Part shown: in pieces, positions 16,548 through 24,823 of the stretch | Numbering within the stretch: position 1 is the first letter of the stretch | Layout: each line of letters starts with the position of its first letter | Source of the DNA: Streptomyces sp. ICBB 8177 | GTDB taxonomy: Bacteria; Actinomycetota; Actinomycetes; Streptomycetales; Streptomycetaceae | Reading direction: 5' to 3' | NCBI RefSeq assembly: GCF_003144095.1 | Contig: NZ_NSKH01000004.1 | Location: forward strand, 490,370-525,668 | DNA length: 35,299 nt | Program-made: the position numbers and the translations under genes | The notes under the pieces: generated by a model | Databases searched by the model: none | What the model was told of the DNA's origin: nothing | The model's input: the letters and a program-made list of their open reading frames with translations, nothing else

Positions 16548-16641
16548 CAGTAGTGGGCAGGTGTGTCAGCACTGTGAACAGAGGAAAAATCCGTGCGGAG
16601 GCCGTCGGGCCATCGCGACCCGTAGTGGACAGGGGCTCGAT

Positions 16642-17214
16642 GTGGTGGACGAATCGGCGGCGCCGCAGGTCGGAGCCGGGATCCGGCGCAGGCGCAGGGT
16701 GTTGGACCTCACGCTCGCCGAGGTCGCCTCCCGGACCGCCCCGTCGGTGCCGTTCCTCAGCCAGGTCGAGAACGACCGCGCCCGCTCCAGCATGCGCTCG
16801 CTCCAGTCCATCGTCGACGCGCTCGGCACGACGGCCGTCCAACTGCTGTCGGCCGCCGACGGCCCGCGCCGGGTGGACGTCGTGCGGGCCGAGGGCGACC
16901 CGGGGCTGGCGAGCGCGCGGGAGGGCGGCGCGCGGTCGCTGGTGCGCGGGCAGCACCAGCTGCACGCCCTGGAGTTCGTCGGGGCGCACGACGCCGACCG
17001 TGAATTCGAGCATCGCAACGATGAGTTGATGTCCGTCGCCGACGGGGCCGCCGAGGTCGTGGCGGAAGGCGCGACGCGTCACCTCCGTCGAGGTGACACG
17101 CTCCACCTCACGGGCAGGGTGCGACACCGTTGGCGCGCGGTGGAACCGGGCACCCGGGTCGTGCTGGTGGCCGTCGCCGACCACGTCGACGTCACCGCAG
17201 GCCCGCCCCGCTGA
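16642..17214 (+). CDS. XRE-cupin transcriptional regulator
   Basis: The protein of about 190 residues has an N-terminal XRE helix-turn-helix (VGAGIRRRRRVLDLTLAEVA, then PSVPFLSQVENDRARSSMRS and LQSIVDALGT) and a C-terminal cupin barrel (VADGAAEVVAEGATRHLRRG and VRHRWRAVEPGTRVVLVAV). Such regulators bind a small ligand in the cupin and control a neighbouring catabolic or transport operon. The GTG at 16642 follows AGGGG; the next codon but one is also GTG, and a longer form from 16561 is possible. It is divergent from the sulfotransferase-permease operon, which is the likely target. Confidence 0.85.
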   Translation: MVDESAAPQVGAGIRRRRRVLDLTLAEVASRTAPSVPFLSQVENDRARSSMRSLQSIVDALGTTAVQLLSAADGPRRVDVVRAEGDPGLASAREGGARSLVRGQHQLHALEFVGAHDADREFEHRNDELMSVADGAAEVVAEGATRHLRRGDTLHLTGRVRHRWRAVEPGTRVVLVAVADHVDVTAGPPR

Positions 17215-17263
17215 CGGGAGACGGCCCGGGAAGGGTGCGGAGCACGACGAGTTGGGCTTTCGC

Positions 17264-17303
17264 CTTCAACTGCCTGTCGATACCTTCGACTGCCTGTCGA
17301 TAA
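17264..17303. repeat. Tandem 20-bp duplication
   Basis: CTTCAACTGCCTGTCGATAC (17264-17283) is followed at once by a copy with two changes (17284-17303). It lies between the convergent ends of the XRE-cupin and oxidoreductase genes. No function is evident. Confidence 0.6.
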
Positions 17304-17493
17304 CGGTGACGACCTCGACATGCCCCCTTCCGGCAGCACCTGGCCCCAGCAGCTCGCCAGATCGGGCTGCACAGCGACGCGCCGCACAACCCCCGCCTTA
17401 CAGCGGTCGGTCTTTGCCGTTCCCATCTCCCGGCCACCGGCGAGCAACGCTGAGGCGGCCACCCGCGTCCCGAGCCGCATCGGGCCAGTCCGG

Positions 17494-18450
17494 CTAGAGG
17501 TCGATGACGACCTTGCCCTGTACGTGCCGACCGGCCTGGAGCGCAGCCGCGCTGCGGATCTGCTCGATCGGGAACCTCGCCGCCACAGGCACCCGTAGAT
17601 GGCCTGCCGCGACGAGGCAGGCGATCTCTTCCAGGACCCCGGGAGCAGCGTTCGCCCCGTTGGCCGCCGCCACGCCGTCGACCTGCGCGGCGATGGTGCA
17701 GATGCGGCTGTCCGGGACGCCGAGTTCCCTTGCGACGTGCACTGTCTCCATCCCGTGCAGGTCGATGGCGGCGGTGATGCCGTTAGGGGCGAGCGCTCGG
17801 ACCCGGTCGGCCAGGCCGTGGCCGTAGACGACCGGCTCGGCTCCGAGAGCGCGCAGATGATCGGCCGATGCCGCCGATCCTGTCCCGATCACGCGCGCTC
17901 CTGAGACCCGGGCCAGCTGGACGGCGAAAACCCCGACTCCGCCCGAGGCGCCGCCGACCAACAGGGTGTCGTCCGGGCCGGGGTTGACTGCCGCGAGGGC
18001 GGCGGAGGCGGTGCGGCCCGCGATCGTGAGGGTGGCGGCAGTGCGGTCGTCGACGCCGTCAGGCGTGTGGTGGACCTCGTTCGCCGCGGTCCCCCCGGCC
18101 GAGTCGACCACCACGAAGTCGGCGACCGCGCGGGACAGGGCGCCCCCGAACACCCGGTCGCCGGGTGCGAAGCCGGTCACCCCGTCGCCGACCTGGTCCA
18201 CCACACCCGCGTAGTCGGTCCCGAACCCGGCCGGCAGGGTCAGGCCGAATCGGGCGGCAGCGTCCGCGTCGGCGGTCATGATCCAGTCCATCGGGTTCAG
18301 GCCGGCCGCGGTGACCCGCACGCGGATCTGCCCAGGACCGGCCTCGGGCGCAGGAATCTCGCAGACGTTCAGGACCTCGGGGCCGCCGAACGAGTGCAGC
18401 TGGACGGCCCTCATTCCGCCTGTGGGCGGTTGCTTGCTCTGTGCCTGCAT
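17494..18450 (-). CDS. NADP-dependent quinone oxidoreductase (zinc-free MDR family)
   Basis: This 318-residue enzyme has the GroES-like N-domain (GLNPMDWIMTADADAAARFG, then GTDYAGVVDQVGDGVTGFAP) and a Rossmann NADPH domain with VGGASGGVGVFAVQLARVSG. There are no zinc-binding cysteines, which places it with quinone/enone reductases. It likely reduces quinones or unsaturated carbonyls. The ATG at 18450 lies 54 bases from the divergent TetR start, and a palindrome in that gap suggests TetR control of both genes. Confidence 0.9.
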   Translation of the reverse strand: MQAQSKQPPTGGMRAVQLHSFGGPEVLNVCEIPAPEAGPGQIRVRVTAAGLNPMDWIMTADADAAARFGLTLPAGFGTDYAGVVDQVGDGVTGFAPGDRVFGGALSRAVADFVVVDSAGGTAANEVHHTPDGVDDRTAATLTIAGRTASAALAAVNPGPDDTLLVGGASGGVGVFAVQLARVSGARVIGTGSAASADHLRALGAEPVVYGHGLADRVRALAPNGITAAIDLHGMETVHVARELGVPDSRICTIAAQVDGVAAANGANAAPGVLEEIACLVAAGHLRVPVAARFPIEQIRSAAALQAGRHVQGKVVIDL

Positions 18451-18482
18451 GTGGGCCTGACTTCTCGGTAAGGGAAGTGTCG

Positions 18483-18502
18483 AAGCGGACTATGCTCCGT
18501 TT
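18483..18502 (+). promoter_or_regulatory. TetR operator overlapping a -10 box
   Basis: AAGCGGA (18483-18489) faces TCCGTTT (18496-18502), imperfectly symmetric with one mismatched pair in the outer arm. TATGCT at 18493-18495 and flanks (about 18491-18496) can serve as a -10 box for the TetR gene at 18505, whose ATG would then be at or near the transcription start (leaderless). Autoregulation is likely. Confidence 0.6.
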
Positions 18503-18504
18503 AC

Positions 18505-19149
18505 ATGAATGACCGTAGCACAACCGGAGCGCGATCCGTTTCTGCTCCAGCGAAGGTCCGTGCGCCAAGGGCGGATGCTGTGCGCAACCGTGACCAGTTG
18601 CTCGCGGTGGCGACCCGCGTCTTCATGTCGGCCGACACCGAGCCGTCGATGCGCGCGATCGCTGCTGAGGCCGGGGTCGGCATCGCCACGCTCTACCGGC
18701 ACTTCCCGACCCGCCAGTCACTGGTCGACGCCGTCTACCAGGACCAGGTCGTGCGGCTGACGACCGGCGCCCGCGAACTACTCGGCCAACTTCCGCCTGC
18801 TGCGGCGATGCGACGCTGGATGGACCTGTTCGGGGACTGGATCGCCGCCAAGAACGGCATGCTCGACACCCTGCTGACGATGATCGAATCGGGTGAGATC
18901 ACCCATGCCCGGACCCGAACCGAACTGCTGACGGCCATCACCACGATTCTCGACGCCGGCCGAGCGGCAGGCGACCTCCGCTCCGACGTCACCGCCGAAG
19001 ACATCGCCGCCTCGCTCATCGGCATCTTCACCGTGGCCCCCCGGTCCAGGCACGAAGCCAAGGCCGACCGCCTGCTCAACATCCTCATGGACGGCCTGCG
19101 GCCCGCCCGGCTGAGCCACCTCGGACCGCCGGACGGCAGCGCAGGGTGA
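18505..19149 (+). CDS. TetR-family repressor
   Basis: The 214-residue regulator has the TetR DNA-binding domain at about 25-75: RNRDQLLAVATRVFMS, then MRAIAAEAGVGIATLYRHFP and SLVDAVYQDQV. The C-terminal part is helical and ligand-binding. The start at 18505 lacks a ribosome site and follows a possible -10 box, fitting leaderless translation. The first 24 residues are a polar extension. It is divergent from the quinone oxidoreductase and probably represses it until an electrophile or quinone binds (inference). Confidence 0.92.
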   Translation: MNDRSTTGARSVSAPAKVRAPRADAVRNRDQLLAVATRVFMSADTEPSMRAIAAEAGVGIATLYRHFPTRQSLVDAVYQDQVVRLTTGARELLGQLPPAAAMRRWMDLFGDWIAAKNGMLDTLLTMIESGEITHARTRTELLTAITTILDAGRAAGDLRSDVTAEDIAASLIGIFTVAPRSRHEAKADRLLNILMDGLRPARLSHLGPPDGSAG

Positions 19150-19200
19150 CGAGCCGGCGCTCCGTCCAGGTGACTCCGCAACCCTGACCAGGTGGGGAGG

Positions 19201-19236
19201 GCCTTCGTCGCTTGAAGTCAGTCAAGCGACGAAGGC
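19201..19236 (+). terminator. Stem-loop terminator after tetR
   Basis: A perfect 15-bp stem (19201-19215 with 19222-19236) with a 6-base loop lies 51 bases past the TetR stop. Confidence 0.85.
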
Positions 19237-19420
19237 GCCGCGTCCCCGCGTACCGACGCGAGCACTACCCGCCTGGCGGCGCAGATGTACCGCTGGGTCG
19301 CACGCCCTCGCACGGCCTGCCGCCGCCTCTCATGCCCCCAGTCACCTCCGTCGATGGCCTCCCGCCTCGGCGCCGCTCGCGTGCCGTGGCGGCCGGGCAT
19401 CGGCTCCGGCACGGGCACGC

Positions 19421-19678
19421 TCATCCGTCGTGCTCGTCGGGGGCCGGATCGTACTCGCCGGGGTCTGGCCGCTTGCCGACGCGCACGATGACCGCGTCCG
19501 GCTCGCCCTGGCGCTCGGCGAGGAGGCGAGCGGACGCGAGGAGCTTTCTCGTTCCGCGGTGGCCGTAGACCGTGAGGAACAGGTGGCGCCCGCCCGGCGC
19601 CTCCATGACCACGGTCCGCTGACGCCACAGCGGCAGCGCGCGGACCCACCACCGCCACCGCCCCCTCGTCCTGACCAT
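19421..19678 (-). CDS. Small basic protein of unknown function
   Basis: The 85-residue protein starts MVRTRGRWRWWVRALPLWRQ and ends with an acidic tail (DPGEYDPAPDEHDG). The middle (VVMEAPGGRHLFLTVYGHRG, LLASARLLAERQGEPDAVIV) has regular strand-helix character and looks like a real small domain. The ribosome site is weak. It follows the small membrane protein at 19708-19914 by 29 bases and may be the second gene of that sigma-B-type transcription unit. I do not recognise a family. Confidence 0.55.
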   Translation of the reverse strand: MVRTRGRWRWWVRALPLWRQRTVVMEAPGGRHLFLTVYGHRGTRKLLASARLLAERQGEPDAVIVRVGKRPDPGEYDPAPDEHDG

Positions 19679-19707
19679 CGCCGGATCCGTGAGCGCTTTT
19701 CAGGCGG

Positions 19708-19914
19708 TCACTCGTACGTGGCGAGGGCGAGCCCCAGGCCGAAGAAGGTGGGTGCCCATTCCCCGACGAAGATGCCCCACCGGTCTGCGCGCTCGACGTT
19801 CTCGGCCTTAGTGCTGGTGGCCCATGACAGGACGGACAGGCCGACGGATCCGATGGCGGCCGCGTAGGCGTACTCGCTGCGGATCCCTGCGTCGTGCAAC
19901 TTCTTCACTAGCAT
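19708..19914 (-). CDS. Small membrane protein of unknown function
   Basis: The 68-residue protein opens MLVKKLHDAGIRSEYAYAAA, has a hydrophobic segment (IGSVGLSVLSWATS), a polar middle (KAENVERADRWG) and a second hydrophobic segment (TFFGLGLALATY). That suggests two membrane helices with a short loop. GGAGG lies 7 bases before the ATG at 19914. About 55 bases upstream is a complete sigma-B-type promoter (19971-19994). The function is unknown; the promoter marks it as a stress gene (inference). Confidence 0.8.
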   Translation of the reverse strand: MLVKKLHDAGIRSEYAYAAAIGSVGLSVLSWATSTKAENVERADRWGIFVGEWAPTFFGLGLALATYE

Positions 19915-19970
19915 CGTTCAACCTCCGTAGGGGGTGAATCGGATGTTTCTTCCTATTTCGCCTGCCTCGG

Positions 19971-19994
19971 GTACCCCGAAAGACTCACTGAAAC
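19971..19994 (-). promoter_or_regulatory. Sigma-B-type promoter
   Basis: On the minus strand the sequence reads GTTT (19994-19991), exactly 14 bases, then GGGTAC (19976-19971). This matches the sigma-B-type consensus of Bacillus and Streptomyces (GTTT or GNNT, 14-16 bases, GGGTAC/T). It faces the small membrane protein gene at 19914, leaving a leader of about 50 bases. Confidence 0.75.
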
Positions 19995-20064
19995 TTCGGG
20001 CGCGCACAGGAGCGTGATCCGTGAAGGCCGACGGTAAGGAGTGAGCGGACCCGGTGGGGTGAGG

Positions 20065-20378
20065 GCAGTCGGCCTACGGCGAGCAGCCGTGTTCGTCTTC
20101 TTGGCCGTGGTCTTCGTGGCTGGGGGTTTGCTGCTGGTGCCGTCCGGACCGGCTTGGAAGGCTGGGGCGAGGTCGGTGACGGTGCCACCGTGCGTCCCCT
20201 GGTCGCCTTGGTCGTGGGGGAGGGGCTCGCCTGCGCGCCCCCCGTCTTCAGTGCTCCCTGGTGGCGGTCGGTGTCCAAACTGAACTCGCGGAGAGCCAGT
20301 CCAGCAGCGGCATCGTCATTCGCCCCTCCTGCGCGCGCCGTTTCGCGTCGGGATCGCGCAGGTGGCCGCGGAGACTCA
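20065..20378 (-). pseudogene. Decayed 3' half of a second ku gene
   Basis: On the minus strand, HLRDPDAKRRAQEGRMTMPL followed by LDWLS aligns residue by residue with the intact Ku (HLPGPDAEPRAQERRMMMSL, MDRLS). In another frame FSLDTDRHQGALK matches FRLEEETDRYQEALK, and the DNA of the Lys-rich tail end (TACGGCGAGCAG, TCTTCTTGGCCGTGGTCTTC) is still recognisable. Frameshifts and scattered deletions break it. The 5' half of ku is absent; it ends where the SMI1/KNR4 gene begins its last codon. See the finding for what this implies. Confidence 0.85.
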
Positions 20379-20939
20379 GGTGACTGCATCCGACGCGTGC
20401 TTCGCCATCGCGGCGAAGTCCTCGTACGGTTTGGGGTCTCCGCCGTGGCAGGGCCACCACTCGTACGCGGTCCACTCACCGTCCTCGCGAACGCTGTCCG
20501 CGTGGAGAAGCCAGTTGCCGCCACTGCCACCTTCGTCGACGGAGATGAGCAGGCACCGCCTGAGTATCGCGAGTTCCCCGGTGAAGTCCTCCAACTCCTC
20601 CCACACGTCAAGGAGGTCGGCCGCCTTCTCGGTGAACCACCCGATCTCCTCGACCTCCCGCAGGTCGAGGAGGCCGATCGAGTTCCAGCCGTTACTGACC
20701 AGCAGGAAGTTGCGGTAGGTCGGAGGAAGGCGGACTCCGAGCCGCTCCTCGGCCGCGGCGACGGCCGCCTCACTCGCCGGTTCGCGGCCGAGCCACCCGG
20801 TATCCCTGTGCGCTTCGGTGAACCATGGTGCCCTGCGTTCCTCCAGCGCAGCCCGAAACCCCTTCGACGCGAGGTGCTTGGCGCTGTGGACGCTGAGGAA
20901 CTCGCGCCACTCGGGGACGGTCAGGGGGAAGTCGGGCAC
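20376..20939 (-). CDS. SMI1/KNR4-family protein
   Basis: The 187-residue protein carries the SMI1/KNR4 fold signature: EAAVAAAEERLGVRLPPTYR, then NFLLVSNGWN and a later EWTAYEWWPCHGG with DFAAMAKHASD at the end. In bacteria this family often gives immunity to polymorphic or contact-dependent toxins, but many members have no known partner; no toxin gene is next to it here. The GTG at 20939 follows GGAGGAG and gives a start at VPDFPLTVPEW; the open frame continues upstream without a good start. Its 3' end abuts the decayed Ku remnant. Confidence 0.8.
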   Translation of the reverse strand: MPDFPLTVPEWREFLSVHSAKHLASKGFRAALEERRAPWFTEAHRDTGWLGREPASEAAVAAAEERLGVRLPPTYRNFLLVSNGWNSIGLLDLREVEEIGWFTEKAADLLDVWEELEDFTGELAILRRCLLISVDEGGSGGNWLLHADSVREDGEWTAYEWWPCHGGDPKPYEDFAAMAKHASDAVT

Positions 20940-21194
20940 ATGACGGAACTCCTCCGGCGATGCGTTGCACAGCCGAGCAACACGAAGCTCGCGAGCAACT
21001 CGCTGCTCGTCTCCCTGCCCCACGTCGGGCGATGTCGGACAGACCAAAGCTACGACAACCGCGCGGAGGGACGGGCCTGTTCGCACGGTGCGGTGGCGCG
21101 TGCGGCGTCGGTCCGCACAGCAAGCCTGTTGTGGTCCTGTCGGCACCCCGCTTACCTTGCGTCGACCGGCTTACGCTTGGCTCTCGGGGGCGAC

Positions 21195-22787
21195 ATGCAA
21201 GGTGATCCGACCGCGGAAGCGGCGACGGTCGCGCGGATTCGGCGGGCCGACGACGTGCTGGACATACAGCGTGCTGCCCGCAAGGGAGGCATCGAGTCAG
21301 TGCTCCGCTGGCTGGTCCGCCGCACTGGGGCCAAGATCCCCCTGATGACCCACCAGGGCACCCCAGTTCACCAACTCCAGCCTCCCCTCAGTGACGCCGA
21401 ACGTGGTCTCGCGCTACGCGGTGCACGAGAGCTGGCTGAGCGGCGGAGGGGTGCCGTAGCCATCGACCAGGACGAGTTCACGTGCATCGTGCTGCCCCTC
21501 GAGGGATCACCGGGTGTCTCGGCGCCGCTCCTCGCCGCCGTGGCTCCCCGGCCGGTGCCGCCCGGGTTGCCGCTCCTGCTCGCGGATGCCACATCGGCGT
21601 TGAGCCTGAGCTGGTTGGCGGAACACCTCGGCCGGCAGCGGCTTCGGCTGAGAGCCGCCGAAGCCGGAACACGCGAGGCAGCCGTCCACTTGCTGCTGAA
21701 CGGTCACACCTCCGCTGCACGCCAAGTCGCGGGGGCTTTGGGCCCGGCCCTGCCCGCGATGGTGCGGGTGTACGTCATCGAAGTCCCGCCACAGGACCGC
21801 GACCGGCGGGCCGAGGAACTGGCTGCGGCGACCGATGACGAGATGTGGATCGTGCCGTGTCCGGTCTACGCCGACCACATCTTCGTGCTCGAACCCGGTA
21901 CCAGAGCCCCGACGCGCGCCTGGCCCCCACATCTGACGGCAACCTGCTGGATCGGGGAGAGCAATGCCGTGCCGCTACGGGAGACTGCCACCGGCTACGC
22001 TCAGGCGTTCCACGCCCTTGCTTCCGCACGCGCCAGCTACGAACGGCAGATCTCGTTCGCGGCCAGCCCCCACCTGACCCTGGCCATCGGGCCCGCTGTG
22101 GCGGCCTGGGCCAAAGCCTTCCTCGCGCCGATCCACGCACACACCCCTGGGCGTGCCCAGGACCCCGACGCCACGGAGCTGCTGACCACCGCCGCCTCAT
22201 GGATCAGCTTCCGCTCCGGCGCGACAGCCCACCTGAAGATCCATCGCAACACCCTGAGCGCACGCCTGACATACATCCAGGACCTGCTCGGCGTGAATCT
22301 CCACCGGCTCGCTGATCAAGCCGCACTCGCGCTCGCCCTACGCGCCACCACCGCAAAGTTCCCACCGTCGCCAGAGCGCGATGCCACGGGAGTGGCCGTG
22401 ACGCCCACCTTGACCGAGCTCCTGCAACTGCCCCACATCAGAGCGTGGGCCCAAGAACAACTCCGCCCACTCACCGCCCCCGACGTGCCAACCTATATCG
22501 AGGAAACCCTCACCACCTGGCTGCGCCTCGATGCGCGCATCGGCCCAACGGCGGCGGCACTCTCCATCTCGGCCTCCGCCGTCCGCAAGCGTCTGACACA
22601 CAGCGAAGCACTGCTCAAACGCTCGCTCCTACGCCGCCCCAGCGCTGTCCACGACTTGTGGCTCGCACGACACGCCCTCGGCCAAATACCGTTGAGCCAC
22701 TGCGTCCAGGACACAATCGGCGGCCGCGGTCTCGCCGAGACCCAGCGCCGCCTGGACCGTCTGTCTGCGACCCGGGACACCGAGTGA
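21195..22787 (+). CDS. PucR-like regulator with two C-terminal HTH units
   Basis: This 530-residue protein has an N-terminal sensory part (about 1-300, with a CdaR-like middle around REAAVHLLLNGHTSAARQVA) and two PucR-type helix-turn-helix units. The first, about 330-385, holds HLKIHRNTLSARLTYIQDLL; the second, about 436-492, holds ALSISASAVRKRLTHSEALL. The ATG at 21195 follows GGGGG. Tandem HTH units suggest binding to paired or long operators as in other large Streptomyces regulators of this kind. Ligand and targets are unknown. It is divergent from the SMI1/KNR4 gene with about 255 bases between. Confidence 0.8.
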   Translation: MQGDPTAEAATVARIRRADDVLDIQRAARKGGIESVLRWLVRRTGAKIPLMTHQGTPVHQLQPPLSDAERGLALRGARELAERRRGAVAIDQDEFTCIVLPLEGSPGVSAPLLAAVAPRPVPPGLPLLLADATSALSLSWLAEHLGRQRLRLRAAEAGTREAAVHLLLNGHTSAARQVAGALGPALPAMVRVYVIEVPPQDRDRRAEELAAATDDEMWIVPCPVYADHIFVLEPGTRAPTRAWPPHLTATCWIGESNAVPLRETATGYAQAFHALASARASYERQISFAASPHLTLAIGPAVAAWAKAFLAPIHAHTPGRAQDPDATELLTTAASWISFRSGATAHLKIHRNTLSARLTYIQDLLGVNLHRLADQAALALALRATTAKFPPSPERDATGVAVTPTLTELLQLPHIRAWAQEQLRPLTAPDVPTYIEETLTTWLRLDARIGPTAAALSISASAVRKRLTHSEALLKRSLLRRPSAVHDLWLARHALGQIPLSHCVQDTIGGRGLAETQRRLDRLSATRDTE

Positions 22788-23144
22788 CAGCAGCCCCGGC
22801 AGCCGCTCGCTGGAGTACGGAACCGCAGCTCCGACGCGCGAGATGACCGAAGGGACGCCGCGGGAGGCCGCGGCCGCAGTGCGCTGACCAGCCACCGCTG
22901 GGCTGCTGGTAGGGCTGAAATCGATGCCATCGGCGGCGCAGCCGACGGGAGCGCCCGACCCCCGGCTTCCGCACCCAGGCCGACTTCCCGGCTCGCTGTG
23001 CGCTGCGACACCGGAACCGTCCGCTCACGGTGCAACCGTGCACTCCACACCAGGGGTGCCGGGCCTAGCTTGGTGGCACTTGAAGTGATCTCTGGCGGCC
23101 GGCTCGCTGGGTTCGAGTTGCCGTCGGCAACGGATGGGGGATTC
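22788..23144. other. Intergenic stretch before the secreted lectin-like gene
   Basis: About 357 bases without a supported gene. A TAGCTT hexamer near 23070 could be a -10 box for the gene at 23145. Confidence 0.35.
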
Positions 23145-23660
23145 ATGACGAAGAGGCTCCGTCGGGTCTTGATGGTGGCCGGTGCCGCTGTTGCGGCCTT
23201 AGTGGCACAGGCTGTGCCGGCGCAGGCGTCCATCTCGGAGGGGATGTACTCGAATCTCCGGGTGGTAGCCAGTGGGGCGCCGTGCTTCGCGCCTCAGTCA
23301 GGTTCGTGGGGGGCGGTCGTTCAGGCGGTCCCGTGCAACGGCAGCTCCTCCAACTGGGCAGCTGTGCGTATCAGCGCTTTCGACTCCCGTGGCGGGGCCT
23401 GGTACGTCTTCGAGTGGCTGCCCAACTACGGGTGCCTGGTGCCCAACTGGACCACCGCCGGTGCTCCGGTCGTCGTCTCCGGGCCGTGCGGCAAAGTCAC
23501 CGGCGGCGACTACACCTGGTACGCGTGGCCGGAAGGCAGCGACTACGAGCTCGTCAACGGCGGTAACACCAACCTGGTCCTGGACATGAACGTCAGCACC
23601 GGTCGCCTCCAGGTATGGACGGCGAACTACGGTGCAAACCAGAAGTGGTTCGTGTCCTGA
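23145..23660 (+). CDS. Secreted ricin-type lectin-like protein
   Basis: The 171-residue protein has a typical signal peptide: MTKRLRRVLMVAGAAVAALV, then cleavage after PAQA at about residue 28. The mature part is a small beta-rich domain with aromatic residues and paired cysteines (SGAPCFAPQSG with VQAVPCNGSS; NYGCLVPNW with SGPCGKV). It ends in a QxW-like motif, LQVWTANYGANQKWFVS, as in ricin B-type beta-trefoils. It may bind carbohydrate outside the cell, without any catalytic domain. GGGGG lies before the ATG at 23145. It is monocistronic, with a terminator at 23709. Confidence 0.8.
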   Translation: MTKRLRRVLMVAGAAVAALVAQAVPAQASISEGMYSNLRVVASGAPCFAPQSGSWGAVVQAVPCNGSSSNWAAVRISAFDSRGGAWYVFEWLPNYGCLVPNWTTAGAPVVVSGPCGKVTGGDYTWYAWPEGSDYELVNGGNTNLVLDMNVSTGRLQVWTANYGANQKWFVS

Positions 23661-23708
23661 AGAAGTGCTCGTGAGAAGCGAACTGATGTAGTGGTGCACG
23701 GCGGGCAG

Positions 23709-23745
23709 ACTGGCTCGTACCCCCCACGGCAGGGTACGGGCCAGT
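23709..23745 (+). terminator. Stem-loop terminator after the lectin-like gene
   Basis: A 14-bp stem (23709-23722 with 23732-23745), fully paired in RNA with one G-U, encloses a 9-base loop, 48 bases past the stop. Confidence 0.8.
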
Positions 23746-24376
23746 CCCTACGGCCGGGCGCTTCGCTGCGCTCGACTCGGCAGACGGGGCTGGCGCCGTT
23801 CGCTTCGGCCCGGGCCGACGGCGAGCACGCAGGAACTCTAGCTCCCGCCGCCCGCAGGGAACATGCGTTCTCCCAGGCGTGGGGAGCATTTGCCACGCTC
23901 TCTTGGCAGGTAACCGCAGCGCGCCGCTTACCTGGAGGCGGCCTGATGCTTGCTGCTCGTCGGGCATGCGGTTCGGGGCGGGCTGGGCGCTGTACGGGCC
24001 GTTCTCTCTCCCCCCCGGGATCTTCACAGCGCCGCTGACGCCGTTCCACCGGGGGGCAGACCCTGATGGGCTCTTCTAACACCGCATCCGCTTGAAGCGC
24101 ATGGGCTTGCCTCGCATAGGGCTCACTGCCAGCCGTCGCCGACTTCCAGCTCCATCCCGGCTCGCTGCCGGTCGTGCCCGCGTCGACGCTGGCTGAACGA
24201 TGGTCGATCAGCTAGCCGACACGCCGATCCCGGTCGCAGCGGCGGACTGCCCGGGCGGCCCCGTAACAGTGAGCATGCGGGAGCACCCACGGCTGCCGCA
24301 TTACCGCTGTCCGTACCGGAGTCGGCGGCCACCGCGTAACGGAGCGGGAGCGGGAGCGCCAGCGAGGCTGAGGACC
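23746..24376. other. Long stretch with no gene seen
   Basis: About 630 bases lie between the terminator and the 3' end of the HxlR gene. Open frames on both strands are short, lack ribosome sites and resemble no family. It may hold decayed sequence. Confidence 0.4.
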
Positions 24377-24790
24377 TTAGTCGGGGGGTGCCTCGTCGGC
24401 GAACTGGTTGCTGCGGTCGATCTCCGGCATGTGCGTCTCGGCCCAGACTCGCAGGGCGGAGAGTGGCACTTCGAGGGACAGCCCTAGCTCGGTGAGCCGG
24501 TAGTGAACGGCGGGCGGCACCGTGGGTTCCACTCGGCGCGCGACCAGACCGTCGCGGACGAGACTTCGCAGGGTGACGGACAGCATCTTCTGTGAGATGC
24601 CCGGGATACGGCGCCGCAGTTCGGCGAAGCGGAGTTCGTCGGGAGCCTTCTCGGCCAGCACCTTGACCGCCATCGACGTCCACTTGGTGCCGATGCGGTC
24701 GAGCAGTTGCCGGGTCGGGCAGCTCGGGTCCAGCAGATCACCCCGCTCACCAGGCAGCTGACTGCGATCGCCGAACCTCGATGTGGTCAC
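24377..24790 (-). CDS. HxlR-family transcriptional regulator
   Basis: The 137-residue winged-helix regulator has the HxlR pattern: SCPTRQLLDRIGTKWTSMAV, then LRFAELRRRIPGISQKMLSV, TLRSLVRDGLVARRVEPTVP and VHYRLTELGLSL. The Cys before PTRQLLDRIG is where redox- and aldehyde-sensing members carry their reactive cysteine. The start at 24790 is GTG. It is divergent from an alpha/beta hydrolase, with a palindrome over the hydrolase promoter, so it likely controls that gene. Confidence 0.92.
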   Translation of the reverse strand: MTTSRFGDRSQLPGERGDLLDPSCPTRQLLDRIGTKWTSMAVKVLAEKAPDELRFAELRRRIPGISQKMLSVTLRSLVRDGLVARRVEPTVPPAVHYRLTELGLSLEVPLSALRVWAETHMPEIDRSNQFADEAPPD

Positions 24791-24823
24791 TCAGGACTCA
24801 CCACCTGAAGGGAAAGTGCCGTC

